A stretch of DNA of 64,000 bases from Flavobacterium sp. JAS (lineage in GTDB: Bacteria; Bacteroidota; Bacteroidia; Flavobacteriales; Flavobacteriaceae), in assembly GCF_020991455.1 (NCBI RefSeq), contig NZ_JAJMOX010000005.1:1-64000 (forward strand), in the 5' to 3' direction. Below the pieces are notes generated by a model that was given only the letters and a program-made list of their open reading frames with translations, ran no database searches and had not been told where the DNA came from. Made by a program: the position numbers and the translations under genes. Of the stretch, positions 42,971 through 51,438 are shown in pieces (within the stretch, counting starts at the first letter, position 1; every line of letters begins with the position of its first letter).

Positions 42971-43570
42971 ATGAAAAATTCAATCGCATTTGTTGTAATG
43001 TTGGTATTTAATTTTGGCTTTAGCCAAAAGAAATTTGACCAAAATGATGCCAAAAAATTTCAGAATACAATCAATTCGGAATATGCTGATGCTAAGACAA
43101 GTCCGTTGATGGAAAAAGATTTAAAGAGTTTTAAAACTTTAGATTTTTACCCAATATCAGGTAAATATTTTGTTGTTGCAAAATTTGAAAAAGCACAAAA
43201 CGAGAAAGTTTTTGAAATGAAAACGACAGGAACAAGAACTCCAAAATATATCAAATACGGAACATTATATTTTACGTTAGATGGTGTTGCTTTGAAACTG
43301 AATGTGTACAGAAGCATTGAACTTTCAAAAACAGAAGCGTATAAAGATCATTTGTTTTTGCCATTTTCAGATTTGACCAGCGGTAAAGAAAGTTATATTG
43401 GCGGAAGATATATTGATTTAAAAATTCCAAAGGGAAATACAATTGCAGTAGATTTTAATCAGGCTTATAATCCATATTGTGCCTATAATCATAAATATTC
43501 TTGTCCGCTTGTTCCTTTAGAGAACGATTTGAATGTGGAGATTAAAGCCGGAGTGAAAAATTTTCATTAA
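42971..43570 (+). CDS. DUF1684 family exported protein
   Basis: A 199-residue exported protein (signal peptide about 1-18, ending FGFSQ). DUF1684 is recognised by YIKYGTLYFTLDGVALKLNVYRS, LFLPFSDLTSGKESYIGGRYIDL and the end VDFNQAYNPYCAYNHKYSCPL, which carries the conserved NPxCAY...CP motif. The biochemical role of the family is not known. Its stop and the next start overlap as TAATG, so it is translated together with the TatD gene. Confidence 0.85.
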   Translation: MKNSIAFVVMLVFNFGFSQKKFDQNDAKKFQNTINSEYADAKTSPLMEKDLKSFKTLDFYPISGKYFVVAKFEKAQNEKVFEMKTTGTRTPKYIKYGTLYFTLDGVALKLNVYRSIELSKTEAYKDHLFLPFSDLTSGKESYIGGRYIDLKIPKGNTIAVDFNQAYNPYCAYNHKYSCPLVPLENDLNVEIKAGVKNFH

Positions 43571-44217
43571 TGGAATTCTTTAATTTTCATACTCATCAAT
43601 TTACAAATCAATCCAATATTTTGGAGTTGGTCAATCAATATCCGCAAGAATTTGATGCTTCAATTCCGTATTACTCGATAGGAATTCATCCTTGGTATAT
43701 TAAGGAAGATCAAATTGATACCGATTTGAAAATTATTGAAGAAAAATTACAAACTAAAAATTGTCTTGCGCTTGGCGAATGTGGTTTAGACAAACGAATC
43801 GAAATTCCGCTGGAACAGCAAATTATAGTTTTTGAAAAACAATTGGCTCTAGCCGAAAAATATCAAAAACCGGTTGTCATTCATTGCGTCGCGGCTTTTC
43901 AGGAAGTAATTGCTATTAGAAAAAAAATGAAAATTTCAGTTCCGATGATTATTCACGGATTTTCTAAAAATAGCCAAATTGCAGAACAACTTATCAAAGC
44001 AGGATTTTATATTTCGTTTGGAAAACATTTACTTAGAAATCATGAATTGAAGACGGTTTTTAAAGAAATTCCAAACGATCGTTTTTTTCTGGAAACAGAT
44101 ACGATTGAAGAGAATATCAAGCAAGTTTATGAATTAGCTTCAGAATATAAAAATATAACAATCAAAGAATTACAGGATATTATTTTAAGTAATTTTAGAC
44201 TAGTATTTGAGAAATAA
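43570..44217 (+). CDS. TatD-family metal-dependent hydrolase
   Basis: A 215-residue amidohydrolase-fold protein, likely a 3'-5' nuclease or related phosphohydrolase. Metal ligands are visible: FHTH near residue 7, Glu in ALGECGLDK, His in VIHCVAAF, His in IIHGFSKN and Asp in LETDTIEE. It is somewhat shorter than E. coli TatD (260), as in the QatD/YcfH-like Bacteroidetes group. Its start overlaps the stop of DUF1684 by one base. Confidence 0.85.
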   Translation: MEFFNFHTHQFTNQSNILELVNQYPQEFDASIPYYSIGIHPWYIKEDQIDTDLKIIEEKLQTKNCLALGECGLDKRIEIPLEQQIIVFEKQLALAEKYQKPVVIHCVAAFQEVIAIRKKMKISVPMIIHGFSKNSQIAEQLIKAGFYISFGKHLLRNHELKTVFKEIPNDRFFLETDTIEENIKQVYELASEYKNITIKELQDIILSNFRLVFEK

Positions 44218-44226
44218 AGGTCGAAA

Positions 44227-44259
44227 AGCTTTGTCAAAGTTTAAAACTTTGACAAAGCT
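44227..44259. repeat. TTTGACAAAG palindrome
   Basis: AGCTTTGTCAAAGTTT (44227-44242) and AAAACTTTGACAAAGCT (44243-44259). The same palindrome is found at 46884-46920 and 60279-60307, and half of it at 28528-28545. It lies 10 bp after the TatD stop. A TTTCAAGTTTCAGG repeat copy follows at 44272-44300. Confidence 0.8.
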
Positions 44260-44341
44260 AGCGACAATTTAGGAACTTGAAACCTGAAACTTGAAACAAA
44301 AAAAACAAAAAGAACACAAATAAAAAAACAATAATTTAGAT

Positions 44342-45058
44342 ATGGCAGAGTGGACAGAAAGAGCCGAACTTTTATTTACTAAAGAAGGATTGCAAAACTT
44401 ACAAAATTCAAATGTTTTGGTTGTAGGTTTAGGAGGAGTTGGATCATTTGCAGCAGAGTTTTTAGCGAGAGCAGGAGTAGGAAGTATGACAATTGTTGAT
44501 GGCGATGTGGTTGATATTACAAATATTAACAGACAATTACCTGCTTTACACTCAACGGTTGGTCAGCCAAAAATTACAATTGTTGGAGATCGTTTGATGG
44601 ATATTAATCCGGAATTGAAACTGACTCGCGTTCAGGAATTTTTATCTCCTGAGAGAGCTTTTGAGATCGTTTCGCCAGAGTTTGATTATGTCTTGGATTG
44701 TATTGATAGTATTACTCCAAAGATAAATTTGATTATCGCTGCAAAACGAAAAAGAGTAAAAATTATCAGTAGTATGGGTGCTGGCGGAAAAATGCTTGCT
44801 TCAAAAGTAAAAGTTACAGATATTTCTAAAACAATAAACTGTTATTTCTCTAAAACCATCAGAAAGCGTTTAAAAGTTGAAAAAATCAACAAATTAAAAG
44901 TAGTTTTCTCATCAGAAATTCAAGATGAAAAAAGCTTAAAACTAACCGACGGAAAAAACTTCAAAAAATCATTTTACGGAACAAACAGTTATATGCCAGG
45001 TTTATTTGGTCTTCATGTTGCTGAAACAGTAATCCGTCATTTGCTTAAAAAAGATTAG
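44342..45058 (+). CDS. tcdA: tRNA threonylcarbamoyladenosine dehydratase
   Basis: A 238-residue E1-like (ThiF/MoeB fold) enzyme that cyclises the t6A modification of tRNA in an ATP-dependent reaction. The nucleotide site is VVGLGGVGSFAAEFLARAGVG (about 28-48), and DGDVVDITNINRQLPAL is the second Rossmann signature of the family. DYVLDCIDSITPKINLI and SSMGAGGKMLASKVKVTDI match the TcdA/YgdL subgroup rather than MoeB or ThiF. No zinc Cys motif is present, which also fits TcdA. The start MAEWTERAELLFTKEG is the family start. Confidence 0.9.
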   Translation: MAEWTERAELLFTKEGLQNLQNSNVLVVGLGGVGSFAAEFLARAGVGSMTIVDGDVVDITNINRQLPALHSTVGQPKITIVGDRLMDINPELKLTRVQEFLSPERAFEIVSPEFDYVLDCIDSITPKINLIIAAKRKRVKIISSMGAGGKMLASKVKVTDISKTINCYFSKTIRKRLKVEKINKLKVVFSSEIQDEKSLKLTDGKNFKKSFYGTNSYMPGLFGLHVAETVIRHLLKKD

Positions 45059-45076
45059 TTTTTGTTTCAGGTTTTC

Positions 45077-45157
45077 TTTGTTTCAGGTTTCAAGTTTTGG
45101 ATATGTAGGAACTTCGTCAAAGTAACCACAAACAGATAACTTGAAACCTGAAACAAA
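45077..45157. repeat. 20-bp inverted repeat TTTGTTTCAGGTTTCAAGTT
   Basis: Arms 45077-45096 and 45138-45157 are perfect 20-bp complements, 41 bp apart, in the tcdA-HAD gap (45059-45197). Single arms of the same repeat lie at 32128-32155 and 44272-44300. The frame of the downstream gene would run into this element if started at 45141. Confidence 0.8.
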
Positions 45158-45197
45158 AGAAACAAAAAAACTTAGAACCTTAGTACCTTTAAAAAAA

Positions 45198-45860
45198 ATG
45201 ATTAAAACAGTAATTTTTGACATGGATGGTGTAATTGTAGACACTGAACCAGTTCACCGTTATGCTTATTACAAACAATTTTCAGAATTGAATATTACAG
45301 TAGGCGAAGAAATGTATACTTCGTTTACCGGATTTTCGACACGTAATACTTTTCAGGCTTTGAAGGGGTTTTTCCCAACAATAGAGCATGAAGTAGAAGA
45401 TTTGATTCAGAGAAAAAGAAGTATTTTTAACGATGCTTTTGATACTAAAGAAGATTTGTATTTGCTTGAAGGTGTAGAGGATTTGATTAAAGATTTGTAT
45501 GCTAACGGAATACAATTGATTTTGGCTTCATCTGCATCAAAAGTAACGATTGAGCGTGTTTTTACAAGATTCAATTTGCATCAATATTTCACGGATATTG
45601 TGAGTGGCGAAGATTTTCCGCAATCAAAACCCAATCCGGCGATTTTTATACATGCAGCTTCGTTGTCAAAAGCGCCAAAAGAAAATTGCATCATAATTGA
45701 AGATAGTACAAATGGAGTAAAAGCGGCAAAAGCAGCAGGGATTTATTGTGTGGGGTATAACAGTCATCATTCTAAATTGCAGGACTTGTCTGATGCTGAT
45801 TTGATTATCAATCATTTTAACGAATTAAACGCCCAAAAAATATCAGAATTAGGTGTTTGA
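45198..45860 (+). CDS. HAD-family hydrolase (phosphoglucomutase/phosphatase type)
   Basis: A 220-residue haloacid dehalogenase-like enzyme of the beta-phosphoglucomutase/DOG-phosphatase group. Motif I is VIFDMDGVIVDTEPVH (nucleophile Asp about 8), motif II the Ser of LILASSASK, motif III the Lys of FPQSKPNPAIF, and motif IV IIEDSTNGVKAAKAAGIYCVG. The helical cap lies between (RYAYYKQFSELN onward). Substrate unknown; sugar phosphates are typical. A longer frame opens at a TTG (45141) inside a repeat; the ATG at 45198 is the natural start. Confidence 0.87.
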   Translation: MIKTVIFDMDGVIVDTEPVHRYAYYKQFSELNITVGEEMYTSFTGFSTRNTFQALKGFFPTIEHEVEDLIQRKRSIFNDAFDTKEDLYLLEGVEDLIKDLYANGIQLILASSASKVTIERVFTRFNLHQYFTDIVSGEDFPQSKPNPAIFIHAASLSKAPKENCIIIEDSTNGVKAAKAAGIYCVGYNSHHSKLQDLSDADLIINHFNELNAQKISELGV

Positions 45861-45878
45861 ATTATATTAAATTTAACA

Positions 45879-45907
45879 TTTGTTACCTAATTGAATTTGT
45901 AAATTTG
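45879..45907 (+). promoter_or_regulatory. Consensus promoter of the DUF2911 gene
   Basis: TTTG (45879-45882), 17 bases, TAAATTTG (45900-45907). The start codon is 22 bp downstream. Confidence 0.65.
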
Positions 45908-45929
45908 AACAAACAAAATAAACTCACAC

Positions 45930-46772
45930 ATGAAAAAACTACTTATTGCATTAGCCATTATTTTGGCTCCTTTTGCTACAGAAGCACAGATAAAAACACC
46001 ACAAGCGAGTCCGAAAGGGTATATTAAACAAACAGTTGGTTTGACTGATGTTGAAGTTACATATTCAAGACCAGGCGCGAGAGGTAGAGCAGTATTCGGA
46101 AATTTGGTTCCGTTTGGTAAATTATGGAGAACTGGAGCTAATGAAAACACAATCATTAACTTTAGTGATGATGTTGTGATTGATGGTAAAACTTTGAAAA
46201 AAGGAAAATATGCAATTTATACTATTCCTAAAATCGAAAGCTGGGAAGTAATTTTCTATCTTTCTACTGACAATTGGGGATTGCCTGAAAACTGGAGCGA
46301 TGCTTATGTTGCTTTAAGAACTACTGTAAAAGAGAATGCATTACCAACTCCGGTTGAGACTTTTACAATTGGTATTAATAGTTTAGATCCTAATTTTGGA
46401 TATTTAGAAATGGCTTGGGAAAACTCTCATGTTGCTTTAAAATTTGAAGTTCCAACTGCAAAAAATGCTACAGCTAGTATCGAGAAAGTTTTAGGCGGAC
46501 CAAGTTCAAATGACTATTTTGCTGCTGCTCAATATTTGTTTCAATCAAACGGAAATATTGAAACAGCCAGAACTTATGTAGATAAATCATTAGATATGAG
46601 TACTGAAAAACCATACTTTATTTTAAGATTAAAATCTCAGATTCAGGCAAAACAAGGTGATAAAAAAGGAGCTGTTGAAACTGCAAAAGCTTCACTTGCT
46701 GCCGCAGAAGCTGCTAACAATCAAGATTACGTAAAATTGAATAAAGATAGTATTGCTGAATGGAGCAGATAA
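45930..46772 (+). CDS. Exported DUF2911 protein
   Basis: A 280-residue exported protein (signal peptide about 1-19, ending ATEAQ). DUF2911 fills residues about 25-170: QTVGLTDVEVTYSRPGARGRAVFGNLVPFGKLWRTGANENT, then KKGKYAIYTIPKIESWEVIFYLSTDNWGLP, both family signatures. The rest (about 185-280) looks like TPR helices (AAAQYLFQSNGNIETARTYVDKSLDM). The function of DUF2911 is unknown. It has a consensus promoter and is followed by a repeat-type terminator. Confidence 0.87.
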   Translation: MKKLLIALAIILAPFATEAQIKTPQASPKGYIKQTVGLTDVEVTYSRPGARGRAVFGNLVPFGKLWRTGANENTIINFSDDVVIDGKTLKKGKYAIYTIPKIESWEVIFYLSTDNWGLPENWSDAYVALRTTVKENALPTPVETFTIGINSLDPNFGYLEMAWENSHVALKFEVPTAKNATASIEKVLGGPSSNDYFAAAQYLFQSNGNIETARTYVDKSLDMSTEKPYFILRLKSQIQAKQGDKKGAVETAKASLAAAEAANNQDYVKLNKDSIAEWSR

Positions 46773-46815
46773 TAATTCTTTGAATTATTAAATTCCAATT
46801 CCCGATACTCGGGAT

Positions 46816-46866
46816 AAAAATCCAAATTCCAAAGCTTTTAGAAGTTTTAGAATTTGGATTTTTTTT
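46816..46866 (+). terminator. Terminator-like hairpin after the DUF2911 gene
   Basis: AAATCCAAATTC (46818-46829) pairs with GAATTTGGATTT (46850-46861), followed by more T. It is built from the same AATTTGGA repeat as elsewhere. A small CCCGA-TAC-TCGGG hairpin lies just before (46801-46813). Confidence 0.65.
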
Positions 46867-46883
46867 ATGGGTTTAAGTTGCGA

Positions 46884-46920
46884 TTATCTTTGTTAAAGTT
46901 TTAAACTTTGACAAAGATAA
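46884..46920. repeat. TTTGACAAAG palindrome, second copy
   Basis: TTATCTTTGTTAAAGTTT and AAACTTTGACAAAGATAA are opposite arms of the family seen at 44227-44259 and 60279-60307, here with one mismatch. It lies in the 46773-47136 gap, which is otherwise filled by the hairpin before it and the 100-bp element after it. Confidence 0.75.
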
Positions 46921-46954
46921 AACACAAGAAACACCGCAAAGTACCCCTTGTATT

Positions 46955-47054
46955 TGTCATTTCGAGGGACGAGAAATCTTCGGGAGAAGCTCGACAAAGA
47001 TTGGATTATCGTTACGGAGTTACTTGCGAAGATTTCTCGTCCCTCGACATGACA
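46955..47054. repeat. 100-bp inverted-repeat element (MITE/REP-like)
   Basis: Arms 46955-46982 and 47027-47054 (28 bp, 27 matches: core CATTTCGAGGGACGAGAAAT) enclose 44 bp. A partial copy of the arm (CATTTCGAAGAACGAGAAAT) is at 32232-32253. No coding sequence and no obvious target duplication are seen. It ends 22 bp before the TetR operator. Confidence 0.8.
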
Positions 47055-47076
47055 ATATAGTTTTTTAATAAAATAG

Positions 47077-47090
47077 ACAGACTTGTCTGT
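47077..47090. promoter_or_regulatory. Likely TetR-family operator
   Basis: ACAGACTTGTCTGT is a perfect palindrome 47 bp before the TetR start. A -7 box TATCTTTG is at 47108-47115 and a TTG -33 box (47083-47085, 22 bases away) lies in the centre of the palindrome, so a bound repressor would block the promoter. This is the usual autoregulation layout. Confidence 0.6.
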
Positions 47091-47136
47091 TTGTTTTGAA
47101 TTTTTTATATCTTTGTACTTCTAATTCATCATACAA

Positions 47137-47661
47137 ATGCAACCAAAAGAAAGAATTTTAGATACTGTTTCAGTGTTATTTCACAAGCAAGGATATAACG
47201 CCACGGGTATAAATCAGATTATTGAGGAAGCAAAAGTGGCAAAAGCAAGTTTTTATCAGCACTTTAAATCAAAAGAAGATTTATGTGTAGCTTTTCTTAA
47301 TCAGCGTCATGATTTTTGGTTTAATGAATTGGAAAAATTCACTTTAAACGAAAAAGATTCAAAACCCAGAGTTTTGGCCTCTTTTGATTTTTTGATATTT
47401 ATGAATCAGAAAGAGAATTTTAGAGGATGTAGTTTTCTAAATATACTTTCCGAAATTCCATCGGATAATCTAAAAGTGCTTAGTGTAATTCAAAGCCATA
47501 AATTAGATCTACGCAATTATTTTAATAATATTCTCAATAATGAGCTTCTCGCAGATCATGTTTATTTACTTTTTGAAAGCTGTATTGTTGAAAGTCAGTT
47601 ATTTAAATCAAACGATCTGATAGAACAATCTAAAAAAATCATTCAAACTTTAATTTTATAA
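47137..47661 (+). CDS. TetR-family transcriptional regulator
   Basis: A 174-residue repressor. The N-terminal helix-turn-helix is LDTVSVLFHKQGYNATGINQIIEEAKVAKASFYQHFKSKEDLC (about 6-47), a clear TetR_N domain. The ligand-binding C-terminal half (about 60-174) is helical with FLIFMNQKENFRGCSFLNIL. A perfect palindrome overlaps its promoter. The gene ends 3 bp before the DUF1348 gene, so that gene is its likely target. Confidence 0.9.
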   Translation: MQPKERILDTVSVLFHKQGYNATGINQIIEEAKVAKASFYQHFKSKEDLCVAFLNQRHDFWFNELEKFTLNEKDSKPRVLASFDFLIFMNQKENFRGCSFLNILSEIPSDNLKVLSVIQSHKLDLRNYFNNILNNELLADHVYLLFESCIVESQLFKSNDLIEQSKKIIQTLIL

Positions 47662-47664
47662 AAA

Positions 47665-48078
47665 ATGGAACAGAAATTACCATTGCCGCCTTTCACGTAT
47701 GAAACGGCATTAGAAAAAATTCAGTTAGCAGAAAATGCATGGAACAGTCAGGATCCGGAAAAAGTTTCGAAGGCTTATACTGTAGACAGCGAATGGCGAA
47801 ATAGAGATCAATTTGTAAATGGGAGGGAAGAAATTATTCGTTTTCTAACTCAAAAGTGGCAAAAGGAAAAAAACTATAAATTAAAAAAAGAATACTGGGC
47901 ACATACTGAAAACAGAATTGCTGTTCGCTTTGAATACGAATATCAAAACCTTGACGGAAACTGGTTTAGAGCCTATGGAAATGAAAACTGGGAGTTTGAT
48001 GCTAACGGATTAATGCAAAAGAGATTTGCCAGTATAAATGATCTTGCAATTAAAGAGGAAGATAGAAAATTCAGGTAA
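47665..48078 (+). CDS. DUF1348 (NTF2-like) protein
   Basis: A 137-residue protein of the DUF1348/SnoaL-like group: [85 protein letters not shown], and [25 protein letters not shown]. All are highly conserved in the family. Function unknown; the fold binds small molecules. It is cotranscribed with the TetR gene. It ends 1 bp from the stop of the convergent gene. Confidence 0.88.
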   Translation: MEQKLPLPPFTYETALEKIQLAENAWNSQDPEKVSKAYTVDSEWRNRDQFVNGREEIIRFLTQKWQKEKNYKLKKEYWAHTENRIAVRFEYEYQNLDGNWFRAYGNENWEFDANGLMQKRFASINDLAIKEEDRKFR

Positions 48079-48708
48079 TTAGTTCAGACTTGGCGGTTCC
48101 GGAATTTTGATATTTCTCTTGATTTTCTTTACAATTAAGAGGTAAAAAGTGATTCCGCCTAAAATGATAAGCAGCGCAATTTGCAATTGTCCAAGACTAT
48201 TATTTTTGTTATACATTGCATTTGCGCTTGCCAATTTTGCTTTCCCTTCCTGAATCTGAATTTGAGATAAGGATTCTAATGTAGTTATAGCTTGTTGACT
48301 TAAGGCTACAATTTTACCCCAGTTTTTACTGGCAACATGATTGTTTATTTCTTTACAAGAAATTAAAAAGGCGTCAAAATATTGTTTCTCTTTATTTGTT
48401 AAAACCGTTTTTGCATACAAATCATCAATATTATGAATGATATCTAATGTATGAATGATTTCAATTTTTTTGGTATTATCGCTTAAGTCAAGTTTTTCGG
48501 CTTCGGATTTTATGTAATGCAGCTCTTTAGAATATTGAAAAATATAATGTGCTACAACCAAGCGATCATTAAAAATAGCATTGATATTTTCGTTTACGTT
48601 TTTTGAATTCTGAAGTGTATTAAAATTTCCCAGCAAAATTAAAAGCATCACAACCAATAAAATGTAAGCAGCTTTAGTTTTATTGCTGTATTTTTTTAAA
48701 TCTTTCAT
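48079..48708 (-). CDS. Membrane protein with 4-helix-bundle sensor domain only
   Basis: A 209-residue protein with a membrane segment near each end (about 13-29 and 175-194) and a helical periplasmic part between (about 30-170). The middle resembles the four-helix-bundle sensor of methyl-accepting proteins (NVNENINAIFNDRLVVAHYIFQYSKELHYIKSEAEKL). No HAMP, kinase, cyclase or MCP signalling domain follows; the C-terminus is a 15-residue tail. A partner would be needed to pass on a signal. Function unknown. Confidence 0.65.
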   Translation of the reverse strand: MKDLKKYSNKTKAAYILLVVMLLILLGNFNTLQNSKNVNENINAIFNDRLVVAHYIFQYSKELHYIKSEAEKLDLSDNTKKIEIIHTLDIIHNIDDLYAKTVLTNKEKQYFDAFLISCKEINNHVASKNWGKIVALSQQAITTLESLSQIQIQEGKAKLASANAMYNKNNSLGQLQIALLIILGGITFYLLIVKKIKRNIKIPEPPSLN

Positions 48709-48745
48709 AGTGATGCGTTGTTAAATTGATTATAAAGTAAGCTTC

Positions 48746-49354
48746 TTATTGAGCAATGAATCCGAATTTTAAATCCTTCTCTATATATTTTATTGCCGCA
48801 ACAGGTGCGATCTTTATAATTTTGCTTCCTTTTTGAACATAAAAATAGTAAATGCTATTGGAGTTTATGAGATAAATTTGTTCTGATTCTCCACTGTTAT
48901 AATTCAATTTATAATTATATTTTACGGTACCATTTTTAATTTTTTCCATAGCAAAATAGCCATTACCAATTCCCGTTCCGATGAAAAATGATAATAATAT
49001 CATGGCAAACATTTTGAAAGAAACAAAAGTGTAATAATTTTTGGCTGCCTCTTCAGATAATCCTTCAGTAGATTTTAGTTCGAACACTTTTTGCAGCGAT
49101 TTTTTGTCTTTATATTTTAGTAATAGTTTTGGTAAATAAAAATGAAATACAAACAAAAAGACTACGAATACTAATGTCAATGGGTTTGAAGTGAACTCTG
49201 CAATTGGACTAATTAAGATGTCCATAATTGTAGAATATTTCAAAATATTTATTCCGAATTGATAATAAAAAAGGCTCTCTTTTAATATTCCTAATATTAC
49301 CAGGTAAAGGTAGCCTAGGGGAAGTAGTTTTTGTATTTCCTCTGAATATTTCAT
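48746..49354 (-). CDS. Membrane protein of unknown function
   Basis: A 202-residue protein with about four hydrophobic segments (about 14-33, 55-75, 110-130 and perhaps 37-50) and a soluble C-terminal part of about 65 residues (NYKLNYNSGESEQIYLINSNSIYYFYVQKGSKIIKIAPV). I do not recognise the family. It ends 37 bp before the start of the 4-helix-bundle gene and may be cotranscribed with it. Upstream is a 356-bp gap. Confidence 0.55.
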   Translation of the reverse strand: MKYSEEIQKLLPLGYLYLVILGILKESLFYYQFGINILKYSTIMDILISPIAEFTSNPLTLVFVVFLFVFHFYLPKLLLKYKDKKSLQKVFELKSTEGLSEEAAKNYYTFVSFKMFAMILLSFFIGTGIGNGYFAMEKIKNGTVKYNYKLNYNSGESEQIYLINSNSIYYFYVQKGSKIIKIAPVAAIKYIEKDLKFGFIAQ

Positions 49355-49458
49355 TTATGTAGTTTTGTTTTTGGCGAATACTAAAATAGTACTTTTTATT
49401 ACAAAAACTGAATAGATGAATTACAAAGTAATTAAAAGATTGCTAATCTGACTATAAT

Positions 49459-49623
49459 TGTTCCATTGGAACATCTCATAGGTAGTAAATAATAATTCGT
49501 TTTTTTACGTTCCGTAAGAACGTTTGATAAATAATATGCATATAAAATTTACCAAACCTGCCTACGGCATGATATTGAATTGTGATTATTTTTTTTCTAC
49601 CTATGAAATGTTTCGATGGAACA
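49459..49623. repeat. 165-bp inverted-repeat element with internal palindromes
   Basis: The gap 49355-49710 holds outer arms 49459-49485 and 49597-49623 (about 27 bp, cores TCCATTGGAACATCTCATAG and CTATGAAATGTTTCGATGGA, with few mismatches), and two inner palindromes, ACGTTCCGTAAGAACGT (49507-49523) and TGCCTACGGCA (49559-49569). The outer arms also contain TTCCATTGGAA. No coding sequence or target duplication seen. The remainder of the gap shows nothing. Confidence 0.75.
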
Positions 49624-49710
49624 AACAGTAATTGATGATACCTAACAGATTTGTTTTTTAATTCAGATTATTCAAAAAGAAGATTATTAGATAGAATTTT
49701 TTATTTTAAA

Positions 49711-51435
49711 TTACTCCAAAACAACTTCCTCAGAATCCGCTTCATTTTTGAAAAACGCAACTTGCATCAGCAACGCAAGTATTATAGTTAACATTGCTCC
49801 AATAAAATTCAGCCACAAATAACCCAGTTTTTCCTCTTTATAGATCATAAAATAATAAATAATAAAAATGGTTGTCTGGCTAATAATAGCGCTGTAAAAC
49901 ATAGCTTTTGCTTTTACGCGACGCAAGTAGAATCCAACTAAGAAGATTCCTAGAACGGTTCCGTAGAAAATGGATCCAATGATATTTACTAACTGAATTA
50001 AATTCTCAAATAAAGTTCCAACGCAGGCAAAAAGAATTGCTACAACTCCCCAGAATAAAGTGAAGAATTTAGTAGCGTGTAAATAATGTTTCTCTGATTT
50101 TTCGGTTTTCAGGTTTCGTTTGTAAATGTCAATTGCCGTTGTAGAAGCCAAAGCATTTAAACCCGAAGCGGTTGATGACATTGCTGCTGAAAGAATTACG
50201 GCTAATAATAAACCAATCAATCCTTTTGGTAAATAATGCAGGATGAAATGGAAAAAGACATAATCTTTATCATTTGTTTCACTAGCCGGGTCAGCTTTTG
50301 TGATGATTTCTTTGGCGCGATCGCGTAAATCTTTTTCTTTATTGGATAAGGTAACCAATTCTTTTCTTAAAATCGGATTATCAAAATCCTGATTCAGCTG
50401 ATCGATATACAATAAATTGATTACTTTTTTATCTTCTGAAAGTGTACTTAATTTCTTTTCTAGGGCGTGATATTCTTCTTTATAAGCCGATTTTTCTATA
50501 ACAGTTTTATTATTCGGATTAAAATTTAACGGAACTGGATTGAATTGAAAAAATACAAAAACCATAACTCCGGTTAACAGAATAAAGAACTGCATTGGTA
50601 CTTTTAAAAGTCCGTTCATTATTAATCCCATTTGGCTTTCGCGAATTGATTTTCCGGATAAATAACGACCAACCTGAGATTGATCTGTTCCAAAATAGGC
50701 GAGGGCTAAGAAAAAACCTCCCGTAATTCCGCTCCAGAAAGTATATTTTTCTTCAGGATTAAAAGAGAAATCTACAATATTCATTTTGTCATTTGCACCC
50801 GCAATATGTAAGGCACTTGTAAAAGTCATATCGTTTGGCAGATAATGTAAAATCAGGAAAAATGTAATAAACATTCCCGACATGATTACAAACATTTGTT
50901 GTTTTTGGGTTACGTTTACTGCTTTTGTTCCTCCTGAAAAGGTGTAAATGATCACAAGAACACCAATTATAACATTCATTAAAGTTAAATTCCAACCCAA
51001 AAGAGCTGATAAGATAATGGCAGGAGCATAAATGGTCAATCCGGTTCCTAAACCTCTTTGAACTAAAAACAGAATCGCAGCCAGTGAACGAGTTTTAAGA
51101 TCGAATCGTTTTTCAAGAAATTCGTAAGCGGTAAATACTTTGTTTTTATGATATAAAGGAATAAAAGTCACGCAAATCACAATCATTGCAATTGGTAATC
51201 CAAAATAGAACTGCACAAAACCCATTCCGTCATGATAAGCTTGTCCCGGAGTAGATAAAAAAGTAATGGCGCTGGCTTGTGTGGCCATAACCGAAAGTCC
51301 AACGGTGTACCAAGGTGTTTCGTTGTTTCCTAAGATAAAATCTTCGACATTTTTACTTCCTTTGGTTTTCCAAGAGCCGTACCCAACAATAAATAAAAGA
51401 GTAACAATAAGTACGATCCAATCAAATAATTGCAT
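49711..51435 (-). CDS. Sodium/solute symporter (SSS family)
   Basis: A 574-residue inner-membrane transporter of the SSS fold with about 13 membrane segments. Signatures: GYGSWKTKGSKNVEDFILGNNETPWYTVGLSVMATQASAITFLSTPGQAY at the start, GGFFLALAYFGTDQSQVGRYLSGKS in the middle, and AMSSTASGLNALASTTAIDIYKR for the Na+ site. A long soluble insertion (about 310-385) is charged. The substrate is unknown; sugars and amino sugars are common. It is the last gene of a unit with a PIG-L deacetylase and a 35-residue membrane protein ending 3 bp before its start. Confidence 0.88.
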   Translation of the reverse strand: MQLFDWIVLIVTLLFIVGYGSWKTKGSKNVEDFILGNNETPWYTVGLSVMATQASAITFLSTPGQAYHDGMGFVQFYFGLPIAMIVICVTFIPLYHKNKVFTAYEFLEKRFDLKTRSLAAILFLVQRGLGTGLTIYAPAIILSALLGWNLTLMNVIIGVLVIIYTFSGGTKAVNVTQKQQMFVIMSGMFITFFLILHYLPNDMTFTSALHIAGANDKMNIVDFSFNPEEKYTFWSGITGGFFLALAYFGTDQSQVGRYLSGKSIRESQMGLIMNGLLKVPMQFFILLTGVMVFVFFQFNPVPLNFNPNNKTVIEKSAYKEEYHALEKKLSTLSEDKKVINLLYIDQLNQDFDNPILRKELVTLSNKEKDLRDRAKEIITKADPASETNDKDYVFFHFILHYLPKGLIGLLLAVILSAAMSSTASGLNALASTTAIDIYKRNLKTEKSEKHYLHATKFFTLFWGVVAILFACVGTLFENLIQLVNIIGSIFYGTVLGIFLVGFYLRRVKAKAMFYSAIISQTTIFIIYYFMIYKEEKLGYLWLNFIGAMLTIILALLMQVAFFKNEADSEEVVLE

Positions 51436-51438
51436 AGG

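Noticed and set aside
44227..44259. Rho-independent terminator for the TatD gene
   Set aside because: The palindrome is strong but no T-run follows on the plus strand, and the same palindrome occurs elsewhere as a repeat.
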